DNA from: Gorsachius magnificus
Lineage: Eukaryota > Chordata > Aves > Pelecaniformes > Ardeidae
Reading direction: 5' to 3'
DNA: 64,000 bases
Assembly (NCBI GenBank): GCA_034008185.1
Contig: CM067084.1
Location: 6,653,385 to 6,717,384, forward strand
Position 1 is the first letter of the stretch. Each line of letters opens with the position of its first letter. The notes under the pieces are model-generated. The model did not search any database, was not told the DNA's origin, and saw only the letters and a program-made list of their open reading frames with translations. The translations under genes and the position numbers were made by a program. This document shows positions 1 to 12,500 of the stretch, piece after piece.

Positions 1-364
1 CTCTTGGCTCAGTTTTGGAGCCAAATTAGCTACGGGAAAGAATTACATTTAAAAGGGTGGAGGGGAGAATAAGGCCGAAACTGAAAAGGCTGCGGTTTCC
101 TTTCTACCACACCCTCAGCTCTACTAATGCATGGAGCTGCACTATAACCCAGGTCAGTAAAATGAAAAATAACCCAAAAACAAAGATAAAGAAAGGCAAA
201 GAAGCAGGAGTCCATTAAATCTGCATTTTTTGCCAGAAAACCCATAAAATGGGACTACAGGCTCAAAATTGTAAGTTCAGGGTTAGAAATGACATACTTA
301 AGTTTATAGAGTAGACACTGTTTCAACTGGATTGTGTCAGTTTTTCAAGAGAAAAAGGCATTGA

Positions 365-387
365 TTTTTTTTTTTTTTTTTTTTTTT
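365..387. repeat. T23 homopolymer (A23 in BBS7 pre-mRNA)
   Basis: A pure run of 23 T on the plus strand, starting eight bases downstream of the BBS7 exon 14 donor site in the transcript sense. Confidence 0.95.
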
Positions 388-395
388 GCAAATAC

Positions 396-535
396 CTGTC
401 AGGGTCAATAGAATGAGTTCTCTGATGAAGTGAAAGTGGTTTAATTTGATACTGGTGAACTTGGCAGGTTTTTGGTTGAATTCTTGGAGTGACATATGCT
501 TGAAGTGTCCCGTACTGTCCTTCAATCGATCGAAT
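396..535 (-). CDS. BBS7: BBS7 exon 14
   Basis: Encodes residues 458-503, starting [20 protein letters not shown] and ending [10 protein letters not shown] plus two bases of Arg. Length 140 nt, phase 0 to 2, so skipping would shift the frame. The acceptor CTGCAG is 24 nt downstream of a U22 tract and the donor is followed nine bases later by A23 (see findings). Confidence 0.96.
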
Positions 536-3500
536 CTGCAGAAATAAAAGCAGAACCACAAAAAAAAAAAAAAAAAAAAAAGTACAAAAGGGAAAAGATT
601 AATTTACCACTATTTGGATAATTGTTGGGTATTCAAAATATATTAAAGAAAAACCGTAGTACTTCAGAATATTACTTAGAGTACTAGATTTACTCAATAG
701 TGCCACTATAAATAAAGCAGATCAAGAATGTCTTAAAACAAGATGAAGTAGTGTCCAATGAAATGCTGCTGTACTAGATGAACAAAATATTAAGAAAATA
801 AAACCTGCTAACTTACTTTCTGATCAGTTAAAATAAAGTCTGTAACTTGCCTCCAATTCTTCAGTGGCCCAGTGACTTTTTGTTTTAATTAAGGAAAAAA
901 TACATTCTGTAGCAAAGAATAGATCAAAGGATTTAAAAAAGTAAACTCAATTTCAAAGTACGTGTTCATCTCCTCATTTTTGGAAAAGTCAGAGGCCAGA
1001 TTTAAGTTCAAGTCTCAGAATACCCAACAAGCAGGATGTACAAGCACATTCAAGACGCAGTACGCGCTCTCTGCACCTCTGAGGAGGCCGCAACGCATCA
1101 ACCACTTTCCCACTGAGACCAGTTACACAGATGGCACTAAGAAGTCTGCCACTCACAGAATTGACAGCAACAGGAGCGTCCCACCTACAGCACCAACGCA
1201 GCCACAAAAGCAGGCAGAAGAGCTACTGAAACAGCTTTATACAAACAAAAAAGCCGACTGGAATTCAAGTACAGGTTTGCTTTATAACCTTGATTACGTC
1301 CCCTATTTTATAGGGTCTCAGAACTCTGAAAGCAGTTTGTGCAGGAAGACATCCACTTCAATGTTTTTAATAATAGGTTAGTGAAGAGTTTTCTTCGGAA
1401 ATAAAATCATCAAGACTTAAAAGTCATGTTGTCTGCACGAGCATAGACAAAATGTGGAAACAGAATGAACTCCACATGGCAGGTGTAAATCACTGGAGAT
1501 CCTCGATGTATTGCAGGGAGGTGGCAGTAGAAGCTGTGCAGATCGAATCCATCACAGCAGGATCAAAATGCAAGAGCAACAGTGTTTTGATGACACTGTA
1601 CTATGATGACACACAACAGCAAGTTTATTGTCCTGGTTTTGGCTGGGATAGAGTTAATTTTCTTCCTAGCAGCTGGCATAGTGCTGTTTTGGATTTAGTA
1701 CTAGAAGAATGTTGGTAACACACTGATGGTTTAGTTGTTGCTACGTAGTGCTTACACCACTCAAGGACTTCTCAGCTTTCCCTGCTCTGCCAGGGGCACA
1801 AGGAGCTGGGAGGGGGCACAGCCAGGACAGCTGACCCCAACTGGTGGAAGGGGTACTGCATACCGTATGATGTCATGCTCAGGGGGAGCTGGCCGGGGGA
1901 CAGCAATAGCTGCTTGGGACAGACTGGGCATCAGTCAGCAGATGGTGACCAATTGCACTGTATATCACTTGTTTTGTATATTCTGTATATTCTATTATTA
2001 TTATTATTGTTCTCCTCTGCTGTTTTATTAAACTGTCTTTATTTCAACCCACAGGTTTTACTTTTTTTCCAATTCTCTCCCCCATCCCACTGGGAGGGGA
2101 GGAGAAGTGAGCAAGCGGCTGTGTGGTGTTCAGCTGCCTGCTGGGTTAAACCACAACATTTATAAATGTTTTTAGTGGAAGAGTAAAAAAAGCCCTCTTT
2201 TTGTGTATCATGAATACATCTGATTCATTTTTCTTCTGTTATTTACTCTTTACCTAGTATTTTCAATATTAAAGGTGGCCAGGGTCATAACCCTAAATTA
2301 AAATAAGAGAACTGAGATGGAGATAAAGTGACCTGCTCAGAACCAATAAGCACAGTAACAGCATTTCTGAAGAAGGGGACCTGGGAAATAAGAGTCTTAA
2401 TTCTGCAGACTAGGTCCATTATTGCAACCTCACCAAAAAAACAGATAACCACCCCCAACTTCCCCACATTTGATGCATCTTATGCAGGCTTAAATTTCTA
2501 ATTATAATCTTTTGACTGAGTGTTTTACATAAATAAACACATACCAGACTAGGAGGCTGCAGTGCTAGGCAACTACATAAAGAAAAAACCTAGAGCCCGT
2601 GTGCATGTTGAGGATTTTCCTAATCACCATTTCCTTCATTACTTCTCCTGGTGGTAGCCACAAAACGTATGAATTTGGTGGATCATTAAAAATAAACCCC
2701 AAAACACGCCTTTAGTATAATAAGCAAGTAATGACCGGATTTGCTTCCTCTCCAAAATACAAATCCAGTCTGTCTTCCCTGGTCAATTCCCAGTGTAACT
2801 TCCTTCAAACACTTCCGAGGACAAACAGTGCCAGAGCTTTCTTTCCCACGCCTCTCTTCACTTTAAGTTCCACACACTGTCTCCAGAATCAAGCACTGTC
2901 ACAACCTGTGATTTCCCCACTGCTTTCACCTTAAGGGACACTCAAGAAGGACTCCAGGCTCTCCTCTGAAGTTACACATTTTTAGAAGCCTTCCGAAACC
3001 CTACGACAAATATAACGGAACACAAGCCCCGGATTAGAAGGTTCTCAGGAAACAACTGGCAGTAGAAACTGGACAGATCATTCGCTGAGGCTAAGCAGTC
3101 ACTCCAGGTAGAGATCTCTCCATTCCTAAGCAGACATCTATGTAACTGTTAATTTATTATGGAAAATATTTTGGAGCATTTTACCTTAAGTTCAAGTCTT
3201 GTAGTATTTGCTTGGCATCGGTAAGTCGCAAGAAGAAAGTTGCTATTTGGCTATAAACAGTAAAAAAAAAAAAAAAGAAAAATAATACAAAACAGATCTG
3301 TGGATTCACGAAAGTTCTACTGGTCTGTTTTAACTGTAGACATGTACAGTAAAGTTTTTGCTCTTTACGTACAGCTATTTTAGAGAAGTTAAATACAAAA
3401 AGTAATGTTTGGTTCTCTTGAATATCCCAATAATTTTCATTATGGTAGAATTAAAAAAAATTCTCTATATAAGGAGAAATCAACTGAAGCCTCTTCTACT

Positions 3501-6500
3501 CTTTAATACCACCATAAAAATGACATACATATCTACTTTTCACCTGAGGAATGCAGGTCAACACGTGACTCCCCACACAGCAGAATTTTCACATTATAGA
3601 TTTTTAAGAGACGAACTAAGAAATACAATGTTCTTCGCCTGAATTGCTTTGAAGTAAATATATGTGATACTGGCAAGTCCAGAGAAAAGAGCAATACTGA
3701 ACATGTCTTTCACATTCCTGATCAGGCAGGAAAAAAAGCAAGAAAGCAGTTGCTCCTGGATCCTTTTGCGCATATTTAGCTCTGCCTTATGTCAGGACCC
3801 GTCACCAAGTCCTAATTCTTCAGTATCTCTAATGAAGCTGAGCTCTCTGAAATTACCAAACGAGTCATTTAACACAATATATTTAAAATTACAAATATAC
3901 ACATCCAAATTCTATTATTAATATACAGTATTAAGAGCTTTCATCATGTGATCTCCATAAATATCATCTGTTTCACTTACCTCAGAATCACAGCTGCTAA
4001 AACTAACAACAGCAGAATTTTTATCCACATCCAGCAAGTCTATTGGGACATCGCTCTGCAGAACATATGAGGAAGGAAAAATAAAGAGCTCTAAGTTCTT
4101 GAGAAGCTCCTAATGCATTTATCCTCTAACCATTGTCAATTATTTTAATAAGGGAGAGGCAATGATTGCTTCATCCAAGAGGTAAAAGCCTAACGGACAC
4201 ACAGCTTACTACTTAATCCCGGAGTAACGTCATGATCTTTCTCTTACTCTCTTACAGAGTCCTGAACTCTTGTGTGGCTGGCTTACAACTTCAGTGTAAG
4301 ATGCATAACTTGTCTTTCAGACATGAAAGTACATTCACATCTTTCAGACATGTGAATATACCTCATTCGTATGCTTGAAGTATATTCACAATCAAAGTGT
4401 TTCCCTATTTTAACAGGGGGATTACAATATTCATTCAGGAAACCAAAGATCACATTACAAAATTATTAATGATCCTTTTACTTACAATAATGCTTCTGAC
4501 ACAGACCACTCCTTATCTAGATGTGTTTTCACTGGAATTAAAATTAAATCTAATACTGTTTTAAAAATGAGAATAAAGGTTATTAGAATGGTTAATTAAT
4601 TGATTTGGTACTGCTTTATAACTTCACAGAAGTGTCTGGAAACAATGATAAATACACAACATACTTCCTAAAAAAATATTCCAAAACCAGTTTTATTGTC
4701 TTCTCACAGCAGAAGAATGCCAGGTAACTGGTTTATGTTTCTTTAAAGAAAAAGCCGTAAGATTAAACAATTCCATTATTCCTCACTTTGCTATGGAAAC
4801 AGCAGATGCTATAGAGCTGCATATTACCTGTAGCTTAGCGCTGCCCTAATAACATCCTTAATAAAAATGAGATTTTTATTAAGAAGTGAAAAATGAAATC
4901 CTACAGTAGTTCTTTCCCATTTGTTATGGCAATTTCACCTCACAAATTCCTCCTTGTCAAATTTTTCTCCCCATGCATATCCCAAAAGAAGGTAATTCAG
5001 TACCACCACTCTTTCTGGCTACCAAAGATAACATTAATTTCAGCTGATGCAGTATGAGGAATAACTAATTAAGGTTGCTCTACTTGGCAGGAGCATTTAT
5101 CACCATTCGCACACAAATCAGATGCTGTTCTGAATGTGCACAGGTGGCCCACACCATTCTAAAATTAATTTTCCACCACAGAGGGTACTTAACTGGCAAG
5201 TGAGAATCTGCACCTCATTTAAGATTTACTGAGTTAAGTGCTATTTAAATAAGGAGGGACATGCAAAAGCAAACACAAAAGTTACGTAGAAACCTGCTAG
5301 TACAGCAGGCATTTTGGTCTATTTTGGTAGTGTAATGTTGCGCTGTTCAATAAAGTTGTATTTGTTCGCTAACAAGCGTTTACCCCAGTTACTTCTACGT
5401 TGCAAGGCTATACACTTCAATTCCCTCTTACAACAATTCAGTCATTTAAAACCCCACATAATTAAGATATTATAACTCAGCTTTTTAATCTAGAAAGTCT
5501 CTGAAGAAAGCCAACAAGAACAAAACCACACTCACCTGTACCAGGACATTATCTATAGCTGTCTGCACCTCCAAGATGAGGCTGTAGCTAGCATCGTCCT
5601 TATTTAATGTAAACTTATCATTCACACTAAATGCAGGTACTGATGAAACAGCAGTACTGGATTGAGAAGACTGCTGGTATTTTTCACGTTCCTGAAGTAC
5701 TTTCATCTGTAAGTGTTCCAATTCATTCCTAGAAAAGGGAAACCACATATAATGTCTTAAAAAAACAACTGTAAAAGCTGCCCCAGAAATTAAGCAGATT
5801 AAGCCTGCAAGGCAATCACATTTATCTTCTGTCCACAGTTTTCCAACCAGAAGTGTCTGGTGACTCCACTTCCACATACAGAACAAAGATAAAAAGAAAC
5901 TATAGCGCATGAAAATGTAGATTCTACTGTACTTTGCTGAAAGAGATTTCAATGAGTCACAGGAAAGGACAACTTTTTTCCTTGCAGAGCACAACGCATT
6001 TTGAATTATATGCTAGTGATTACTTTCCTCCCATAAGGAAGGGAATCTTATCTTGCTGATGCTGAGGAAGAAGGCATTAAGACATCATCATGTGAAGGCA
6101 AGAGAGAAAAGAGACTGGGAAATGAGGCTGCTATTCATTTCTACTTTGAAAAGGCTTAATTCTACTTCTAGATGCATTAATGATACAGAAAATCCAGTGA
6201 GATAGGAAGGAAAGATGACATTTCAGCTTTTAATATTTCAATTCTTCCATTTAAATTTTTTTCTAGTGCAATTACCTTAAGGATGAAATCTTGCTCTGCA
6301 TTTCTTGACTTAATTTTAGTTCTGCACCTGATCCATCTTCTCTATGGACAGGTTCTGTAGTCAGTCCTGTCAGCCAGCCTAAACCAATATATGAAGTTTA
6401 TATTCCTTATAAGCTATAAAGAAAAGTCTACACTCAGCTTCTGTATGTGTGGAGCGATGTTGGTTCCAGATACTGGGTAGAGAGAACCAAAACTTCAATT

Positions 6501-9500
6501 CAATCCTTTGGAGGATTAATCTAGACACCGAGCATAATTCTTTTATGGGTTCCATTCTTAATTTACAGACTGGAAAACAATACTTATTCTTTTTCATTCA
6601 AGCAATAAATCCTCCTGTGGCAGTTTTTAATCGAGCACTTAAATGTCTTCCCACCTCTTTTTCTCTGATAAAACCTTGAATAATTTGCTGTACTACAGTT
6701 GAAAACACAACAAAAAAAAAAAGCTGTGCAGTGTGTTTATAGCCAACTATATGCTTCACAGTGTGCTTTGAGATTGAATGCTGCCAGCTGAAGTGAAAAA
6801 AAAAAATTGTCTTTTTGTTTACTTAATTACATTTACTTACAACAGCAAGTACTAATTGATTATATCCTGACACCGCAGGTATTATATGCAGACTTGGGTT
6901 GTTTATAGCTCTAGTTACCTCATCTAACGCATGCAAACAGTACAATAGTATTATTATAAAACACACCATAAAAGCTGACACATCCACAACCTTTCACAAT
7001 CCTTAGCTATCTACTTCGAGTACCAAGAAAGTCCAATAATGGAGCGTGAATTTTTAAAAAAATCCACAGAAATCCTATGCTTCCAGGCTTCAAATGTAAC
7101 TTTTACTGCTCTATGCGCTACTTTTCCTGGTCTGTCAAAATCTGCCAAACTCAGTCTACTGCACACCCTATCAGAGTTTACCTTTGAAAACCCACAGGTG
7201 AACATGGGCTTTCGCTTTTTTCTCTCTTCTGTGATTCACAGATCTTTGTAACATTCCCTCTAAAAAGAAGCCCCAAAGGGCTTTGGCCACAATATTGTTG
7301 CAGCCTATCATACCAAAACAATTCATATGAGGTGAGGTATAAGAGCCTTTTAATCATCCAAAGACTATTTAAAATAGGTACTTGAACACCATCACTTCTG
7401 CATAACTGAGAATTGTGTCTTGCCAAAATACACGATTTTGACGATGAGAAATTTCAGTAGGCTAATTTTTTAGCACTGAAGATAACAGAAGACAGAGAAT
7501 TAGCAATATTTTAGCTCCCAGCAGTAAACATACGCAGCGTGTTTATCACAGCCTCTGTCACAGTCAGGCCAATAGCTCGAATCCTACAGAAGGGCTGCTG
7601 AGACACCTCACGTGGGGAAGCCTTATTTTCTACTACAAGCAAAATCAACTGCATTTAAAACCCTTTGAAGCTGAAAAGGAAGGAAATGATGCAGAAGACG
7701 GGAAAACAAAAAAAAAATTATGCATATCTATCAATATTTTTAATACAAAAACCCCCATAAATAATTTGTTTGAATGTAACTTATTATTTCACCACAGTTA
7801 AGCAGCAGCCCACACCAGAGAATAACCAGCCGCTGTGTTACACAGAGGAACATATTATGCATATCTTAAAATATAAAAACGTAGTTTAAGTGTAGGGAAC
7901 TTATTTTTTGAAGTGTAAATATTAAATTAGAAGAGATCTTTTCAACAAAACATTATCCTGGTTCCAATCTGAACAAAAATTAAGAGATGTGAGCTACACT
8001 AACAACGCAGCCTGCTTCAGTTTTATCACATCGCCACATGCACCATTTATTGAGTAAATTATACAAAGCTTACCTGAATATGTGGATGCTAAAATTTCAT
8101 TATAGCCATCTTTTCCTACACAGCCACCCTGGATTGATGCAATGCTCTCTGATAAAGCCTTCAAATAAATACATTCAAGCAGAGGAAAGTATCACTGCAC
8201 TTTTCTACAAGTTTGGGGGGGGTTGTGGGGGTTTTAAGGGTTGCGCTCCTCCTTTTACCTGCATCACAAAATACCTACATAGACACACAATATCTGGACC
8301 TACAAGCGAGTAATCTAGCTGATGACTGTCACAGCTAAATCAGGCTGTTTTAACAAATGCATTCCGATTCTGCTCTGCATAACAAAGACATTAAAAAGCA
8401 GTTTAAAGCAAAACACTGATGGGCAATATTCTTCCAGCAGGAATTAGCAATCTGACTGAAGGCTGAAATAATCACTACGGATCAAATCTATAATTTTAAA
8501 CAATTCATAACCAAAGTATTATGCTCAGTAAAGTCCTGAAAGGTTATATTTATCACTCGACACGTAAAAGACAGACATGGGGCTGTTTTTCATTGAGAGA
8601 GAAGCACTGTATTAAGTTTCACCCAGGAGAGACTTCAGCAGTCAACAGAGTCAGAACTTCCACATACCCTCTACACTATTTTGATTTTTGCTCAAATCAG
8701 GACTAATTCACGTTCTGGTTCTTAAATATTAGGATACTGCTTTGAAGTTCATATTGTCAAATTACAGAGCTCATCAAATTAAAATCAAAACACACATTTT
8801 AGTAGTAGTGATCTTGTAAATACTTTAAGGTTTGAAATACAGACTTTTTTTTTTCTTTAAAAATTCGTTTTTCCAGCAAAGAAGAGTATGATGAATACAG
8901 GCTTACATGATCATAATGAAGGACAGGATCATCTGCACTTTCAAAGTTATAGATTTCTAGCACTCCATCATCTCGTCCAACAAGTAATTCTTTAACTCCA
9001 TCTCCCAGAATGTCAAAACTATCAATACATAAGATACCTAGCGAAAAAGGAAACAGAACCATTTATGTCATCTTTATTTGTTTATGGCACAATAACACAC
9101 AGGGTACATTCAGTTACACAGAGAGATTCTTGGCTGGCTTCTAAGGTTTTATTAATGTTATTTCTGGATGAGTCCACCAGAGGGCTGAAGTCTCTCACCT
9201 GTGCCTTAAGTTCAAGGTTGTACAGCGGGTTTTCCAACAAACAATTCCAAGTCAAAAACTACTACAGTTCCCTTGGTGAAAAGCACTGAACAGAGACCCC
9301 TTCTGGTGTTCAAAGAGCTTCCTTTTGAGGGGTTTAGCCCTCCCTTGTCAAGCATTTCCCCAGATGAATTATTGGTCCACACTACTGTAACTTTTCCAGT
9401 TGAAGAAGCAAGCATTCGTTGTTTCCTATAATTGACTTAGAGCTATTGGTAAATGGACTCCTATGAATTCTGGTGAAGGTGATAGAAAGAGGGCTCTGAC

Positions 9501-12500
9501 TTGTGCCAGATCTGGACACAACAGTGGACAAAGACACAACTAGCACACGTGGCACTGGCCTATAACAACTAACCACGTTTGGACAGGAAAGAGAGTTAGG
9601 AAAAAGCAGTGAGAGAGTTTGTACAAGAATTAATATGAAAAACAAAATGGAAGTTAACTTTTAAGACTCCTTCATATTTCATGTGAAGAGTAAGGACATA
9701 TTAGGAAGCATTTTAAGAAAATAATTTAGTGATGCCTTTTATGAGATAATTAAATTAAAACACATATATATATATATATATACACACACACATATAAAAA
9801 TCTTCCTGGTCTTCTTTACAAAGGAGTATGGGCTAATGGATGCTGCATACGAAAACCAAAACAGGGAAAGTGTTGTATCATGCTCTGATCAGGTAAGACT
9901 CATTGTGGAGCTTTAATGAAAGCCTTGTTCCATCTTCAGAAAAAAACCCCTTATAATGGCTTTAAAAAAAAAAGAAGAAAAAAATTCTTGCAGGGAAGAT
10001 GCTACCCTTTCCTCTGAAGAGAATTTAAGACCACTGAACATCTGAAAAATCTGGCAGGTGTATCTGCACTTAGAAATAGTCATCAAAATGATAAAACCCT
10101 GAAGTAATTGAGTACCACTCAACATTGTTTTACAAGCACCATTTTAAAAATAGGTAAAACCAGAAGTACACTAAAAGTACTGGAAATAATATGAACAGAA
10201 AACCCAAAGCAAGACAAACTGATTAGAATTATTTATAAGAAAACCAGAATAATGAAAGAGAGCTTACTCATATTAGTATCACATACTGACAATCACAATA
10301 TGCCTCCAAAGTATCTATGAATAAGATTTCCTGATTATTGTACTTGTAATAAAGCCTCAGATATGCTGGAAAGCTGAAGAGTGAGAGATTGAGACACATA
10401 CCTCCTCTCTTTTTTTCGTTTCCAATTTCCCACTTAGGCATAGGCTTGGAACCAGTAATCTGGGTAAGACCCAGTTTACCGTCAGAAGTTCCATACACAA
10501 TTTCTTCTCCAGAATCACCTAAACACATAAACTGAATTTAGAATAGATAAAACCAAGCACAGCAACTTAAAAAATTTGAAAGGATTGTGTAGTTACAGTC
10601 TACAGCCCAAGGGAAAAAGAAAATACTAACATTAGTGTTGTGTAATAGAACTGCCAGGCTTTAAAACCAGAAACAAATACATGAAAACTGCACACTGATA
10701 ATTTCCTCATGGCTGTCACTCTTCTGTGTATGAATGCCCCCCTGCACTGGAGTTCTGCCTAAAAACCATTAATAATCCAATACTTTAAAGTTCAGCAAAG
10801 ACAGGCTATTAAATTGCCTTTACAGAAGAGAAACAGAGATTCATACAGAACACACATCCAATAGTGACTGTTGTGCCAAGACTTAAGCAAGGAAGAACTA
10901 GTTTTCCAAACCAGCTCTGAATGTCATTGTCACACAATCTAAATGAAACTAAATTAAGCACCAGATTAACATACTAAAGCGATTTCTATCAAGTTAGAAG
11001 AGATTAGCAAGAAGGATGATCAAACTATTTTAAGCTTGATCCTTCCACAGTCTTAGTTTATGTGAGCTCTACTTAATATTCTCATCCATCCATGGACGGA
11101 TGCAACTAGCAATTCCAGTTATGGAAATCCACATGTAAGAGAAACCCAAACCCAGAACTTTGACAAGGCCCCCTCAAAAGTCCAGTTCGTATTTACACAA
11201 TGAGACCGCCTTGTATCTCACTGCTCTTGTAAGAGGCTTTCAATTAAGTGTGAATATAATTTAGAACCGTCTAAAACAGTCAAATATGTATGTATATATT
11301 TATTTGTATGTAAGAAATGACTTTTTTAAAAAAAAAAAAAAAAACAAATATAGTAAAATAACATTGTTTACTTATGTGTACACTGAATAACTCATTACCC
11401 CCATTTCCATTGTGTAGAGTAAGAACAGTAGGTGGTCCAGGAACCTCTACTTCATACAGTAAATCAGATCCCTAAAGAAAAAGAGAAGCATTTTGAATGA
11501 GTTCTGTAAAAAAAAGCCCCAACAAAACCACAGCAACCAAACCCCCCAAAAAACCCAAAACACCAACCACAAACAAAACCAAACGCCCACAAGCATAAGG
11601 ACAAAATTATTATGGATAATAGTAACAGATACATTTCATTTATATGAACTCTCAATACCTACGGGAGAACCATTTCTAAGCCAAAACAGGGTGAAGTTTA
11701 TGTAAGTAAAATACAAGACTTTTGAAATGTGTTATTATTAAAAATAATCTGCAAATTTGTCTGGCAAATAAATTTGTTAAACCACTTAATATCACTCAGA
11801 CTCATCACAACAGTAATTTGTGAGAGAAAGAATTTCCAAACCGATGAAGACTTACACATTCAATTCCCTTATGTGAGCACTTTTAGTTAGAAGGGACCAA
11901 TTTGTTATCTAATTCCACCTATGAATTCCAAAGTCTATTTATAGTAGTTTTATTAAACTTCATTTTGCAAGTTTATAATAAAGATTTTCCTTTTATTAAA
12001 AAAAAAAGTACCAGCCTTATAGATGGTAATACTGCCAAGTAACATGCAATATCCTTATGGAGTTTAAACCATGCTGATATGCTGATTCCCTTAAGAATCA
12101 GCCCAATTCTATGGTATCAGTACATAAAACATAAACAAGCGAGTATTTTAACCTGTAAAACTCTGAGGACTCTATCCTGACACGCAAGTACTGGTGTAAT
12201 GCAATTCACTTTATCTACAGGAAGGCAGAGAACATCATTGATTTTATCTCCTGATAGGTAGTAGTGCTGGTCTTTGCAGTCACAGTAATGGTTATAGATG
12301 TAGCTTGCACAAAGAAAGAGATCTGCTCCTGAAATATGCCTGAGAAAAAAAAAAAACACTTCCTGTAGCATTTTCCCAGTACAGCTGCAGTGAGAGTCTT
12401 TTAGCCGTACTATTTTTATGCACTACCACTTGCAGATTCAAGGCATTAGCGAGTCCTGCAACCTGTTCCAGCTATTAAAAAAAAAAGTTTCTTATGAATG

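Larger units (their letters stand above)
536..3184 (-). other. BBS7: BBS7 intron 13 and its contents
   Basis: This 2.6-kb intron holds the A22 tract, a locally GC- and CpG-richer segment at about 1000-1260 of unknown origin, the solo LTR at 1629-2158 and a MIR-like remnant at about 2296-2425. No extra BBS7 exon was seen. Confidence 0.8.

Noticed and set aside
1..395. Possible BBS7 exon 15
   Set aside because: No minus-strand frame here resembles the conserved continuation after residue 503, so the next exon lies outside the window.
1629..2158. Two overlapping plus-strand frames of 96-98 codons
   Set aside because: They fall inside the solo LTR and are non-coding repeat sequence.
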